From Ensifer sp. LCM 4579 (lineage in GTDB: Bacteria > Pseudomonadota > Alphaproteobacteria > Rhizobiales > Rhizobiaceae): a stretch of 64,000 nt of DNA. The position numbers and the translations under genes are program-made. The notes beneath the pieces were generated by a model that saw only the letters and a program-made list of their open reading frames with translations, had not been told where the DNA came from and did not search any database. Shown piece by piece: positions 48,601-58,304 of the stretch; within the stretch, counting starts at the first letter, position 1; every line of letters begins with the position of its first letter. Where the stretch lies: the NCBI RefSeq assembly GCF_001854885.1, contig NZ_MDDV01000006.1:144126-208125 (forward strand), given 5' to 3'.

Positions 48601-49860
48601 TCAGCGCGCCTGCACCAGAGACTCGAGCCGGGCGAGGAGCGTTGCCCGGTCGACGCTGAAATTGCGCTCGATCCAGAAATTCTCGAGTTGCGAAAGCAGC
48701 GCTCCGACCTGCGGCCCCGGCGCCACGCCCACCTTCAGCACGTCGGCTCCATTTAGTGGAAAGGCCGGTCTCTGCCATTTTTCCGCACGCGCCAGCAGCC
48801 GCTGAAACGCGGCCGTCTCGGCCAGAAAGGCCGGATCGGTCTCGGCCTTGCGGCGGGCGGAGGCAAGTGAAAGCTTGAGCCGGGCGATCGTCCCCTCGGC
48901 GCCGTGACGGTAAAGCGCGCGATCGAGGGCAGCATCCGGCAGGGCGGCGCTAATCTCCGGCGCCTCGGCGAACCGGGCGAGAAAGGCCGCTTCCGCCTTT
49001 GAGAGGCGCAAGCGCGACGCCATTGCCTCGATCCGTTCTGCATCGTGCGGAATAATCGCAGCAAGCCTCAAAAGCGGATCAGGCGCCCAGGAGAAAGTCT
49101 TCTCCGCGGCAATCAGACCCGGGATGGCGTCGATGCCCCATTTCTCGGTCTCCGGCAGGACCTCGCCGAGCACACCCGCCTGGCGCATCCAGAGAAGCGC
49201 GCGGCCGGGATCCGCGGCTGACAGCAGCTTCTTCATCTCGGTCCAGACGCGCTCGGCGGAAAGCGTCGCAAGCTTCGCGCGCGCCTGCGCACAGGCCCTG
49301 AGGCCGTCCGCGTCAGGCCGGCCGCTGCCGTAATGCGCGAAGAACCGGAAGAACCGCAGGATACGCAGATAATCCTCGGCGACACGTTCGGCGGCATCGC
49401 CGATGAAACGCAGCGTCCGGCTTTCGATATCGGCCAGGCCACCGACATAGTCGAAGATCTCGCCTTCGCTGTCTGCATAGAGTGCGTTGATGGTGAAGTC
49501 GCGGCGCGCCGCGTCCTCTTTCCATCCGGACCCGAAGGCGACTTCGGCGCGCCGGCCGTCGGTCGCAACGTCCTCGCGCAATGTCGTCAACTCATAGGGC
49601 ACGCCGTCGACGACGAGCGTGACGGTGCCGTGGTCGATCCCCGTTGCGACCACCTTGATGCCGACGGCCTTCGCCCGCTCCGCAACGTCCTCTGGGTGCC
49701 AGGTGGTCGCGAAATCGACATCGCCCCCTGGCAGGCCAAGAAGGGCGTTCCGCACCGCGCCCCCCACGACCCGTGCTTCTCCGCCGTCAACGTTCAGCAG
49801 TTCGAAGACGCGGCGCAGCGCCGGTGCCTGGAACCAGGGCTCAGCGGCAATGGAGGTCAT
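48601..49860 (-). CDS. cca: CCA tRNA nucleotidyltransferase, 419 aa
   Basis: It adds the CCA end to tRNA 3' termini; the family also includes poly(A) polymerases, and in rhizobial annotation the gene is sometimes called papS or pcnB. The nucleotidyltransferase motif is VVGGAVRNALLGL with the metal-binding GGDVDFAT (about residues 36-57), followed by the RNA-binding domain (RFIGDAAERVAEDYLRILRF). The protein has the usual length. It overlaps the upstream Nudix gene by 4 bases, so both are likely co-translated. The start gives MTSIAAEPWFQAPALRR. Confidence 0.93.
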   Translation of the reverse strand: MTSIAAEPWFQAPALRRVFELLNVDGGEARVVGGAVRNALLGLPGGDVDFATTWHPEDVAERAKAVGIKVVATGIDHGTVTLVVDGVPYELTTLREDVATDGRRAEVAFGSGWKEDAARRDFTINALYADSEGEIFDYVGGLADIESRTLRFIGDAAERVAEDYLRILRFFRFFAHYGSGRPDADGLRACAQARAKLATLSAERVWTEMKKLLSAADPGRALLWMRQAGVLGEVLPETEKWGIDAIPGLIAAEKTFSWAPDPLLRLAAIIPHDAERIEAMASRLRLSKAEAAFLARFAEAPEISAALPDAALDRALYRHGAEGTIARLKLSLASARRKAETDPAFLAETAAFQRLLARAEKWQRPAFPLNGADVLKVGVAPGPQVGALLSQLENFWIERNFSVDRATLLARLESLVQAR

Positions 49861-50489
49861 GCGTAAAGCCTTTCATAGAGCATGCGGACTATGCCCGCGG
49901 TGATGCCCCAGATGTTTCGCTCACCATAGGGCATGCGGTAGAAATGCCGCTCGGCACCCTCCCAATGGCGACTTCCGCGCCCATGGTTCTTCGGGTCCAT
50001 CAAAAACGAGAGCGGCACCTGGAACACGCTTTCGACTTCCACCGGATTGGGCACGAGCTCGAATCCCGGCTGCACCACGGCGAGGACCGGCGTGATGCGG
50101 AAGCCCGAAAGCGCCATGTAATGCGGCAGACGGCCGACGGGATCGACGAAGCGCGGATCGAGCCCGATCTCCTCCTCGGCCTCGCGCACCGCCGCCATCT
50201 CGACGGACGGATCCTCAGGATCGACGGCCCCGCCCGGGAAGGCGACCTGCCCGGAATGCTTGCGCAGCGTCGAGGTCCGCTGGGTGAAGATCACGCTCGC
50301 ATCGTCGCCGTCGTCGACGACCGGCACTAGGACGGCCGCGTCCTTCAGATGCAAGGTCTCGAGGTGAGGCACGATACCGGGATTGAGCAGGAAATCCCCG
50401 TGGTCGCGCCAGGAAGTCTCGATCGGACCGCCCGTCTGCATTCGCGCACGGCGACGGAACTCCTCGGCGGAAAACAGCGGACGACTCAT
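49857..50489 (-). CDS. NudL-type CoA pyrophosphatase (Nudix), 210 aa
   Basis: A Nudix hydrolase resembling NudL/YeaB, which cleaves CoA and its derivatives. The Nudix box GGAVDPEDPSVEMAAVREAE with EEIG (about residues 83-106) has the required glutamates, and the UPF0035-type sequence ahead of it, QVAFPGG, is present. It is the middle gene of three overlapping by 4 bases (DUF1285, this, cca). The substrate is predicted from the family. Confidence 0.9.
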   Translation of the reverse strand: MSRPLFSAEEFRRRARMQTGGPIETSWRDHGDFLLNPGIVPHLETLHLKDAAVLVPVVDDGDDASVIFTQRTSTLRKHSGQVAFPGGAVDPEDPSVEMAAVREAEEEIGLDPRFVDPVGRLPHYMALSGFRITPVLAVVQPGFELVPNPVEVESVFQVPLSFLMDPKNHGRGSRHWEGAERHFYRMPYGERNIWGITAGIVRMLYERLYA

Positions 50490-51109
50490 CGGGACAGCGC
50501 TTCCAGTTCCGCCGCCGGCATGATCGGGAAAACGGCCCCGCCCGACCGCACGCAGAACATCTCGATCCCGTCGATTTGAACCTTCTCTCCGAGCTCGACG
50601 AGATCGTACATGACCGGCCGGGAAACGAGCGCCTCCAAACGGCCGCGCACATGCAGATAAGGTCTCAGCTCGCTATTCTCGCCGTGGATGACGAAGCGCA
50701 GCGGATGGTCCGGACCTGCCTCGACCACATCGCCGACATTGGTGCGGAAGGTCAGCACGCTTGCACCGTTCCGTGCGGTCACGCTCATCTCGACCGCGAC
50801 GAATGGGGCATCTGCAACACGGATGCCGACCCTTTCGACCGGCGTGACGAGATAGGTCTTGCCGTCCTCGTCCTTGCGCAGCACGGTCGAAAACAGCCGG
50901 ACGAGCGGCTGGCGGCCGATCGGCGTCCCCATGTAGAACCAGGTTCCGTCGCCGCGGATTTCCATGTCGATGTCACCGCAGAAAGGCGGGGTCCAGCGTT
51001 CCACCGGCGGCAGTCCCTTCGCTTCTCCGCCGGTCTGACCGGCAGCGCGAGCGATCAGTGCGGCAAGACCCGCCGCGTCACCCGTCTGCTGAATCTTCGG
51101 CTCTGCCAT
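50486..51109 (-). CDS. DUF1285 protein, 207 aa
   Basis: A family without known function, common in alphaproteobacteria and here first in an operon with nudL and cca. Recognisable segments are LPPVERWTPPFCGDIDMEIR (about residues 29-48), GTWFYMGTPIGRQPLVRLFS, and VERVGIRVADAPFVAVEM. The start at 51109 (MAEPKIQQTGDAAGLAAL) is probable though its ribosome site is weak; the frame extends 28 codons further. It is divergent to the MoxR gene. Confidence 0.87.
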   Translation of the reverse strand: MAEPKIQQTGDAAGLAALIARAAGQTGGEAKGLPPVERWTPPFCGDIDMEIRGDGTWFYMGTPIGRQPLVRLFSTVLRKDEDGKTYLVTPVERVGIRVADAPFVAVEMSVTARNGASVLTFRTNVGDVVEAGPDHPLRFVIHGENSELRPYLHVRGRLEALVSRPVMYDLVELGEKVQIDGIEMFCVRSGGAVFPIMPAAELEALSR

Positions 51110-51312
51110 CGTTCTGTCCCGTTTGGTCTCGATCTTTTCCCTGAAGCACGGCGCGTCCGACGAGGTTCGGACGTTAAGCGCTTCGTGGCTCACGAGATAG
51201 TGCGTCTGCGGCGGCTTGTCAGCCGGCCGCCAGAGTCTAAATTGAAAAACAGGACCGAAGGTTCGAACGACCGCGATTCGGTTCGAAGCGTATGCGTGGG
51301 GAGAGACAGGCG

Positions 51313-52326
51313 ATGAGTGTGATGAAAGGTGCGACGGAGCTCGCCGACGAGAAGGCGATCGTCGCCGCCGCGGAGGCCGCCCTCGGCGAAATCGCGCACA
51401 TCCGCGCTGAGGTCGGCAAGGTCATCTTCGGCCAGGAAAGCGTCGTCGAGCAGACGCTGCTCGCGGTGCTGTCGGGCGGCCATGCGCTGCTCGTGGGCGT
51501 GCCGGGCCTCGCCAAGACCAAGCTCGTCGCGACCCTCGGCACGGTGCTCGGCCTCGACAACAGCCGGATTCAGTTCACGCCCGACCTGATGCCCTCGGAC
51601 ATCCTGGGCTCGGAGGTGATGGATCAGGACCAGGCCGGCCATCGCTCGTTCCGTTTCATTCCCGGACCGATCTTCACGCAGCTTCTGATGGCGGACGAGA
51701 TCAACCGCGCCTCGCCGCGCACCCAGTCGGCACTGCTGCAGGCGATGCAGGAATATCACATCACCATTGCCGGCGCGCGCAAGGACCTGCCGCAGCCTTT
51801 CCATGTGCTGGCGACGCAGAATCCGCTCGAACAGGAAGGCACCTATCCCCTCCCCGAGGCGCAGCTCGATCGCTTTCTGATGCAGGTCGATGTGGGATAT
51901 CCGGAGCTCGCCGCCGAAAGGCAGATCCTTTTGGAGACCACCGGCGTGTCGGAGGCGGAAGCTCGCCCCGTCATCAATGCCGCACGTCTCCAGCAGCTTC
52001 AGTCGCTGATCCGCCAGATGCCGGTGGGCGAGAAAGTGGTCGACGCGATCCTCTCGCTCGTCCGTTCTGCCCGTCCGGGCAACGGCAACGCGACGACGGA
52101 CAAGAATGTCGCCTGGGGGCCCGGGCCGCGCGCCGGCCAAGCGCTTATGCTTTGCGCCCGCGCACGCGCTCTTTACGACGGCCGACTGGCTCCTTCCATC
52201 GACGATATACTCGCCCTTGCCGAACCCGTGCTGCAGCATCGCATGGCGCTGACCTTCGCCGCGCGCGCCGAGGGCATGACGGTACGCGACGTCATCGGCG
52301 ATCTGGTGAAGCGAGCCAAGGGATAA
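51313..52326 (+). CDS. MoxR-type AAA+ ATPase, 337 aa
   Basis: A cytoplasmic AAA+ protein acting as a chaperone-like assembly factor in MoxR systems. Walker A is GVPGLAKTKLV (about residues 63-73), the Walker B segment MADEINRASPRTQSALLQAM (about 127-146), and sensor 1 LATQNPLEQEGTYPLPEAQL; the C-terminal lid follows. It is the first of four genes in one direction with very short gaps (3 bases to DUF58). MoxR with DUF58 and VWA partners is a known pattern; what this one assembles is unknown. Confidence 0.93.
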   Translation: MSVMKGATELADEKAIVAAAEAALGEIAHIRAEVGKVIFGQESVVEQTLLAVLSGGHALLVGVPGLAKTKLVATLGTVLGLDNSRIQFTPDLMPSDILGSEVMDQDQAGHRSFRFIPGPIFTQLLMADEINRASPRTQSALLQAMQEYHITIAGARKDLPQPFHVLATQNPLEQEGTYPLPEAQLDRFLMQVDVGYPELAAERQILLETTGVSEAEARPVINAARLQQLQSLIRQMPVGEKVVDAILSLVRSARPGNGNATTDKNVAWGPGPRAGQALMLCARARALYDGRLAPSIDDILALAEPVLQHRMALTFAARAEGMTVRDVIGDLVKRAKG

Positions 52327-52329
52327 CGT

Positions 52330-53250
52330 ATGGCCGCGATCGGGCAGATAGTCGCGCGTACGCCTTCCGGCGAGGTCCTGTCGCGCGCGCAGCAACGCGC
52401 GATGCTCGTCCCCGACTGCCTCGTCGAGGCGCGCCGGATCGCGAATACGGTGATTTCCGGCTGGCACGGCCGGCGCAAGCGCGGCATCGGCGAGAATTTC
52501 TGGCAGTTCCGCCCCTATAGCCAGGGCGAGAGCATGTCGCGCATCGACTGGCGCCGCTCCGCCCGCGACGACCACACCTATGTGCGCGACCGCGAATGGG
52601 AAGCCGCGCACACGATCTGGCTCTGGGCCGATCTCTCGCCGTCGATGATGTACAAGTCGACGCTCGGCCAGGTCTCGAAGGAAAGCCGCGCGCTGGTTCT
52701 GATGCTGGCGCTCGCCGAAATTCTCGCCCGATCCGGCGAGCGGATCGGCTGTCCGGGTGTCATGGAGCCCGTCTCCGCCCGCAATGCGGCCGAACGGCTC
52801 GCAACCGCGATCATGCTGAGCCCGCTCGCCGAGGGCCTTCCGGAGACGGGCATGATCCGCAGCATGAGCGATCTGGTGCTGATCGGCGATTTTCTGGACC
52901 CGGCAGACAGGGTGATGGAACGGCTCGGCCCCGTCGCGCGTCGCGGCCTGCGCGGCCATGTGGTCGAAATCGCCGACCCGGCCGAAGAGGTCTTTCCCTA
53001 TGCTGGGCGCACCGAGTTCACCGATCCCGAAACCGGCGAGAAGCTGACGGCCGGCCGCGCCGAAATCCTGCGGGAAGACTACCAGCGCGCCTATCGCGCA
53101 CGCCGCGACAGCCTCGGCGACGGCCTGCGGCATCTCGGTTGGACCTTCATTCCGCACAGGACCGACAGACCGGCCTCCGAGGCGCTGGTTGCCGTGCATA
53201 TGTACCTTTCCGGAATGCCTTCCCGCGCAACCCATGGAGGGCTCCTATGA
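52330..53250 (+). CDS. DUF58 domain protein, 306 aa
   Basis: The usual partner of MoxR ATPases. The DUF58 signature is GRRKRGIGENFWQFRPYSQG followed by DWRRSARDDHTYVRDRE (about residues 45-85), and then a VWA-like metal-site motif, ADLSPSM, of DxSxS type (about 97-103). It lies 3 bases after the MoxR gene and overlaps the next gene by 4 bases. No membrane segment is evident, so it is likely cytosolic and bridges the ATPase to the membrane proteins downstream. Confidence 0.92.
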   Translation: MAAIGQIVARTPSGEVLSRAQQRAMLVPDCLVEARRIANTVISGWHGRRKRGIGENFWQFRPYSQGESMSRIDWRRSARDDHTYVRDREWEAAHTIWLWADLSPSMMYKSTLGQVSKESRALVLMLALAEILARSGERIGCPGVMEPVSARNAAERLATAIMLSPLAEGLPETGMIRSMSDLVLIGDFLDPADRVMERLGPVARRGLRGHVVEIADPAEEVFPYAGRTEFTDPETGEKLTAGRAEILREDYQRAYRARRDSLGDGLRHLGWTFIPHRTDRPASEALVAVHMYLSGMPSRATHGGLL

Positions 53251-56060
53251 TCGGCGGCCTCTCCTTCGCCTTCGCCAATCCGGTGATATTGTCGGCGCTT
53301 CTGGCCCTGCCCATCATCTGGTGGCTGTTGCGCATGACGCCGCCACGCCCCGCAGCCGAGGTGTTTCCGCCGCTGCGCGTCCTTGCCTCGGTGATCAAGC
53401 GTGAGGAGACGCCGTCGAAGAGCCCCTGGTGGCTGACGCTCATCCGAATGCTGATGGCCGCCGCCGTCATCCTGGCAATCGCCAACCCGGTGTTCAATCC
53501 GCGCAGCAACACGCTCGCCTCCTCCGGTCCGCTTCTATTGTTGATCGACAACAGCTGGGCGACCGCGCCGGATTGGGAGCGCCGGGTCGAAGCCGCCTCG
53601 GCACTGATCGACGACGCGGAGGCAAGGGACGTGGCTGTGTCGATCGTGCTCACCGGCGACCGGCAGCACGATGCCACTCCGGGATCGGCGGCTGCTGCGC
53701 GCACCCGGTTGGCGGCCGCCGCGCCCGCGCCGCTCCCGGCAGACCGGCGATCGGCCCTTGCCGCGATCGAGACAGCCTTTGCAGACATCGCGCCAGGCAC
53801 CGCGGCCTTCATCACCGACGGTATCGAATCGGGTGATTCGCAGACCATGCAGGGACTCGCCGAACTCGGCGCGGCGGACGTCCGGGTGATCGAGGCCGAC
53901 GGCGCCCAGGCGGTGGCGATCACCGATACGAGCAACGAGTCGAGCGGCATGTCGGTGACGGCAACGCGCCTGAAGACGGACACGAGCCGCTCCCTCCCGC
54001 TTGTCGCCTACGACAGCCGAGGCCGTTCGATCGCCGACGGCTCGATCGACTTTGCGCCCGGCGAAGGGGTTGCGAAGGGAACGATCGAAGCGCCGTTCGA
54101 ACTGCGGAACGACTTCGCCCGCATCGGCGTCGAAGGCGCGGCCACGGCCGGCGCGACACACCTGCTCGACGACGGGTTCCGCCGGCGGCGGGTGGCTTTG
54201 TTGAGCGGAGAGGCGCGCGACCAGTCGCAGCCGCTCCTTTCGCCGCTCTACTATATCGATCGCGCGCTGGCCCCCTATGCCGATCTCGTCGAGCCGCGTG
54301 AGACCGATCTCGCCATCGCCATTCCCGAACTCCTCGAGCAGCGCCCATCGGTTTTGATCATGGCCGACATCGGCCGCCTGCCGGAAGCGACCTATCCGCT
54401 GATGACGAAGTGGATCGAGAATGGCGGGACGCTCATCCGCTTTGCCGGCCCGAGGCTTGCCGCAGCCCCGGCTGATGATCCTCTGGTTCCGGTGACGCTG
54501 CGGCAGGGCGAGCGGGCGCTCGGCGGCGCCCTATCCTGGTCGGAACCGCAGCCGCTCGCCGATTACCCGGCCAACGGCCCCTTTGCCGGCATGGCGCGAC
54601 CGACCGACATCCTCGTCAAGCGCCAGGTCCTGGCGGAACCGACGGCCGATCTGGTGGAGCGTACCTGGGCGAGCCTCGCCGACGGCACGCCGCTGGTCAC
54701 CACCGCGGTCCGCGGTACGGGCCGCATCATCCTCTTCCATGTCAGCGCGGAGGCCACCTGGTCGAACCTGCCGATTTCCGGAGATTTCGTGGAAATGCTC
54801 CGCCGCAGCGTCCAGCTTTCTCGCAGCGGCGGCGTTACCGGCGAGACCAAGGCGGTCAAGGCGCAGGCGCTCGCACCTTATCGCCTTCTGAACGCCGATG
54901 GCGTGCTGGTCGCCGAAACCGGCACTGCCCGCCCGCTCGAAGTGCGGCCCGGCAGGGAACCGCTCGCGACACCGGACAACCCGCCCGGCCTTTACGGCTC
55001 AGAGGACGGCTTCACGGCACTGAATCTCCTGCCGCGCGACGCGGAACTGCAGCGCATAGACATGACCGCCGCCGGCCCCTACGCCTCGGAACGGCTCGTC
55101 CGGGCGGAAAGCTGGTCGCTGAAGCCGGCGCTGCTGACGCTCGCACTCCTGCTGCTGTTGGCCGACGCCATGATCGTCCTGTTCATGGGTGGCGCCTTCT
55201 CACGCATCCGCTCGGCGCGCTCGGCGGCGGCACTCATCTGCCTCATCGCCGGAGCCGCACTTCTGCTTCCGCCGCAAGCCTTTGCGGACGATACGCGTCC
55301 GGGCGACGATCGCATTCTCGAGCGGCTGGATACCACCCATCTCGCCTATGTCGTCACCGGCGAGGACGAGGTGGACCGGCTGTCGGAGAGCGGCCTGAGG
55401 GGGCTCACCAGTTTCCTGACCTACCGCACGACGCTCGAGCCCGGCGCTCCCGTCGGCCTCGACATAATGAGCGACGAGCTCAGCCTCTACCCGATCATCT
55501 ATTGGCCGATCTCGGCAACAGCCCCGATGCCGAGCCCGCAGGCCGTGAGCCGCATCGATGCCTATATGCGCGCTGGCGGCACCGTGCTCTTCGACACGCG
55601 CGACCAGTTCTCCTCGCTCGGCGCCTCGTCAAGCGGCACGAGCCCGAACACGGAGCGGCTGCAGGCGATCCTCGGCAATCTCGACATTCCGCCGCTGGAG
55701 CCTGTGCCGACGGATCACGTTCTGACCAAGGCCTTCTATCTGCTGACGAATTTCCCTGGCCGCTATAACGGCAGTCCGCTCTGGATCGAAGCGCAACTGG
55801 ACAACCGCGAGGAGGAAAGCAACCGCCCGGCCCGGCCCGGCGACGGCGTGACGCCGATCATGATTACCGGCAATGATTTTGCCGGCGCCTGGGCCGTCGA
55901 CGCGAACGGCGCCGCGCTCTTGCCGACGGTACCGCCGGACGAGATGCAGCGCGAGTATTCCTTCCGCTCCGGAGTCAATATCATGATGTATATGCTGACC
56001 GGCAACTACAAGGCCGACCAGGTGCATGTTCCCGCCCTGCTCGAGCGGCTCGGGCAGTGA
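53247..56060 (+). CDS. DUF4159 membrane protein with BatA-type N terminus, 937 aa
   Basis: A large inner-membrane protein. The N terminus has the BatA/aerotolerance-type hydrophobic start (FANPVILSALLALPIIWWLL) and a second helix near residue 70. A VWA-like domain follows, but with the metal site changed to DNSWA (about 98) and ITDG present. Further on are glutamine-amidotransferase-like segments (MADIGRLPEATYPLMTKW), two C-terminal helices near residues 630-680, and a DUF4159 domain (about 690-930, VLFDTRDQFSSLG). The start at 53247 overlaps the DUF58 gene by 4 bases. The role is unknown. Confidence 0.87.
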   Translation: MIGGLSFAFANPVILSALLALPIIWWLLRMTPPRPAAEVFPPLRVLASVIKREETPSKSPWWLTLIRMLMAAAVILAIANPVFNPRSNTLASSGPLLLLIDNSWATAPDWERRVEAASALIDDAEARDVAVSIVLTGDRQHDATPGSAAAARTRLAAAAPAPLPADRRSALAAIETAFADIAPGTAAFITDGIESGDSQTMQGLAELGAADVRVIEADGAQAVAITDTSNESSGMSVTATRLKTDTSRSLPLVAYDSRGRSIADGSIDFAPGEGVAKGTIEAPFELRNDFARIGVEGAATAGATHLLDDGFRRRRVALLSGEARDQSQPLLSPLYYIDRALAPYADLVEPRETDLAIAIPELLEQRPSVLIMADIGRLPEATYPLMTKWIENGGTLIRFAGPRLAAAPADDPLVPVTLRQGERALGGALSWSEPQPLADYPANGPFAGMARPTDILVKRQVLAEPTADLVERTWASLADGTPLVTTAVRGTGRIILFHVSAEATWSNLPISGDFVEMLRRSVQLSRSGGVTGETKAVKAQALAPYRLLNADGVLVAETGTARPLEVRPGREPLATPDNPPGLYGSEDGFTALNLLPRDAELQRIDMTAAGPYASERLVRAESWSLKPALLTLALLLLLADAMIVLFMGGAFSRIRSARSAAALICLIAGAALLLPPQAFADDTRPGDDRILERLDTTHLAYVVTGEDEVDRLSESGLRGLTSFLTYRTTLEPGAPVGLDIMSDELSLYPIIYWPISATAPMPSPQAVSRIDAYMRAGGTVLFDTRDQFSSLGASSSGTSPNTERLQAILGNLDIPPLEPVPTDHVLTKAFYLLTNFPGRYNGSPLWIEAQLDNREEESNRPARPGDGVTPIMITGNDFAGAWAVDANGAALLPTVPPDEMQREYSFRSGVNIMMYMLTGNYKADQVHVPALLERLGQ

Positions 56061-56067
56061 GGCCGCG

Positions 56068-58137
56068 ATGACCATCGACTTTTCGCCGCTCCTCCCCTGG
56101 CCTTACCTGACGGCGCTGATCCTGGCGGCCCTTGTCCTGGCCGCCTTCGGTATCTGGCAGCGCGTTCGCGGCGCTTTCCTGCGTACGGCCGCGCTCGCAG
56201 CCTTCTGCCTTGCGCTTGCGAATCCCGTGCTGTTCCAGGAGAAGCGCGAGCCGCTTTCGACCATTGTTGCCGTCGTCGTCGATCGCAGCCAGAGCCAGGA
56301 GAATGCCGACCGGCGTGAACAGACCGACAAGGCGCTGGCCGGACTCCAGGAGCGCCTCTCCCGCTTCCCGCAGATCGAAACGCGCATCGTCGAGGCGGCG
56401 GATTCCCGGGAAAACGACGCGCCCTCGACAAGGCTTTTCGACGCGCTGGCAACGGCATTGGCCGACGTGCCGCCCGCGCGCGTCGGCGGCGCCATCTTCA
56501 TCACCGACGGCCAGGTGCACGATGTGCCGGATGTGAGCCAGACGCTCGGATTCAATGCACCGCTGCACGGGCTGATCACCGGAAGACCCGATGAGTTCGA
56601 CCGGCGCATCGAGATCGTCAACGCACCTCGCTTCGGCATCGTCGGCGAGCAGCAGAACCTCACCTTCCGTGTCGTCGACGACGGCACCGCCCCCGGGGGC
56701 AGCGCCGAAGTAACGATCCGCCTCAACGGCAACGAGATCGCGATCGAGCACGCCGAGCCCGGCACAGAGGTGCCGTTCAGCTTTACCGTGCCGCGCGGCG
56801 GCAACAATATTCTCGAATTCGCGGTCGATCCGATCGCCGGGGAAGTAACGGAGGCGAACAACCGCGCCGTTCACGTGATCGACGGCATTCGCGAGAACCT
56901 GCGCGTGCTTCTCGTTTCCGGCGAGCCGCATGCCGGCGAGCGCGCCTGGCGCAACCTGTTGAAATCCGACGCGGCCGTGGATCTCGTCCACTTCACCATT
57001 CTCCGGCCGCCCGAAAAGCAGGACGGCACGCCAATCAACGAGCTGTCGCTGATCGCCTTCCCGACACGCGAGCTCTTCGTCGACAAGATCAGCGAATTCG
57101 ACCTCATCATCTTCGATCGTTATCAACATCGCGGCGTGCTGCCGATCCTCTACTATGACAACATCGCGCAATATGTGCAGAACGGCGGCGCGCTGCTGAT
57201 CGCGGCCGGCCCGGAACATGCCGGCGACGATTCGATCGCGGCAACGCCGCTGTCGGCCGTCCTTCCCGCAAACCCGACCGGGGTCGTCAACGAAAAGGCC
57301 TTCTTCCCGCGCCTTTCCGAGGAGGGCAGGAAACATCCGGTGACCAGGGGCCTCGAAGGTGCGGACAGCGAGCCTCCGGCCTGGGGGCGCTGGTTCCGCA
57401 CGGTCGACGTCGACAGGCCGCTCGGCCAGACGGTGATGGAGGCCGCGGACGGACGGCCGTTGCTTGTGCTCAACCGCGTCGGCAAGGGGCGCGTCGCCAT
57501 GTTGCTCTCCGATCAGGGCTGGCTCTGGGCCCGCAATTTCGAAGGTGGCGGCCCACATATTTCGCTCTACCGCCGCACCGCCCATTGGCTGATGCAGGAA
57601 CCGGCCCTCGAAGAGGAGGCGCTGACCGCGCGTGCTTCGGGTCGGACGCTGGAAATCACCCGGCAGACGATCGAGGGCGATCCGGGCCAGGCAACGCTTA
57701 CCTATCCCTCCGGCCGCTCGGCGGAGGTCACGCTGACGGAGCGCGAGCCAGGCCTGTACAAGGCGGAGGTCAGGACCGACGAGATCGGGCTCTTCGAGGT
57801 CGCCAATGACGAGCTGACGACGCTCGTGCATGTCGGCAATGTCAATGCACCGGAGTTCAAGGCGGCGATTTCGACGGAGGAAAAGCTGGAACCCTGGGCC
57901 GAGAAGACCAAAGGAACCCTCCGCCGCCTGGCAAATGCCGACGGCCCGGTCGATCTTCCTTCGATCCTGCCTGTTCGAGGCGCCGTGCGGGCGATCGACG
58001 ATCAGCGCCTGTCGCTGAAGATGACCGACGAGACGGTGCTCAAGGGCGTCAATTCGTTGTCGCTGTTCTCCGGACTGCTCGGTCTGGCGGCACTGCTCTT
58101 CATCATCTCGGCCACCTGGTATCGCGAAGGGCGGTGA
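56068..58137 (+). CDS. Membrane VWA/glutamine-amidotransferase-like protein, 689 aa
   Basis: The fourth gene of the MoxR cluster. It has two N-terminal membrane helices (about residues 8-30 and 38-56), then a VWA-type domain with an intact DxSxS site, VVVDRSQSQENADR (about 78), and ITDGQVHDVPDVS near residue 150. A beta-sandwich-like part and a type-1 glutamine-amidotransferase-like segment follow (VQNGGALLIAAGPEHAGDDS, about 370-390), and a C-terminal helix, LFSGLLGLAALLFIISAT, ends the protein. The start is 7 bases after the DUF4159 gene. The role is unknown. Confidence 0.85.
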   Translation: MTIDFSPLLPWPYLTALILAALVLAAFGIWQRVRGAFLRTAALAAFCLALANPVLFQEKREPLSTIVAVVVDRSQSQENADRREQTDKALAGLQERLSRFPQIETRIVEAADSRENDAPSTRLFDALATALADVPPARVGGAIFITDGQVHDVPDVSQTLGFNAPLHGLITGRPDEFDRRIEIVNAPRFGIVGEQQNLTFRVVDDGTAPGGSAEVTIRLNGNEIAIEHAEPGTEVPFSFTVPRGGNNILEFAVDPIAGEVTEANNRAVHVIDGIRENLRVLLVSGEPHAGERAWRNLLKSDAAVDLVHFTILRPPEKQDGTPINELSLIAFPTRELFVDKISEFDLIIFDRYQHRGVLPILYYDNIAQYVQNGGALLIAAGPEHAGDDSIAATPLSAVLPANPTGVVNEKAFFPRLSEEGRKHPVTRGLEGADSEPPAWGRWFRTVDVDRPLGQTVMEAADGRPLLVLNRVGKGRVAMLLSDQGWLWARNFEGGGPHISLYRRTAHWLMQEPALEEEALTARASGRTLEITRQTIEGDPGQATLTYPSGRSAEVTLTEREPGLYKAEVRTDEIGLFEVANDELTTLVHVGNVNAPEFKAAISTEEKLEPWAEKTKGTLRRLANADGPVDLPSILPVRGAVRAIDDQRLSLKMTDETVLKGVNSLSLFSGLLGLAALLFIISATWYREGR

Positions 58138-58304
58138 GCGGGGGATTGCGATCATCGCTTTGCGCGCGGCGCCGCACCTTGCTGCAAAGTCACCCGGCCG
58201 ATGCGCCTGGTGTTCCCCGCAATGCTTGTGCGAGGATCGTTGGCTCAAGGCAGCCCAGCCCGAGGATGACTGACGAAGGAAGAGTTTGCAGCCCGGTCAG
58301 GCGA

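Noticed and set aside
52596-53246. Upstream extension of the DUF4159 gene into DUF58
   Set aside because: The residues are a shadow of DUF58; the BatA-type hydrophobic start lies exactly at 53247.
55981-58248. 755-codon minus-strand frame opposite the last MoxR-cluster gene
   Set aside because: Antisense to the VWA membrane protein; composition is Arg/Asp/His-rich and motif-free.
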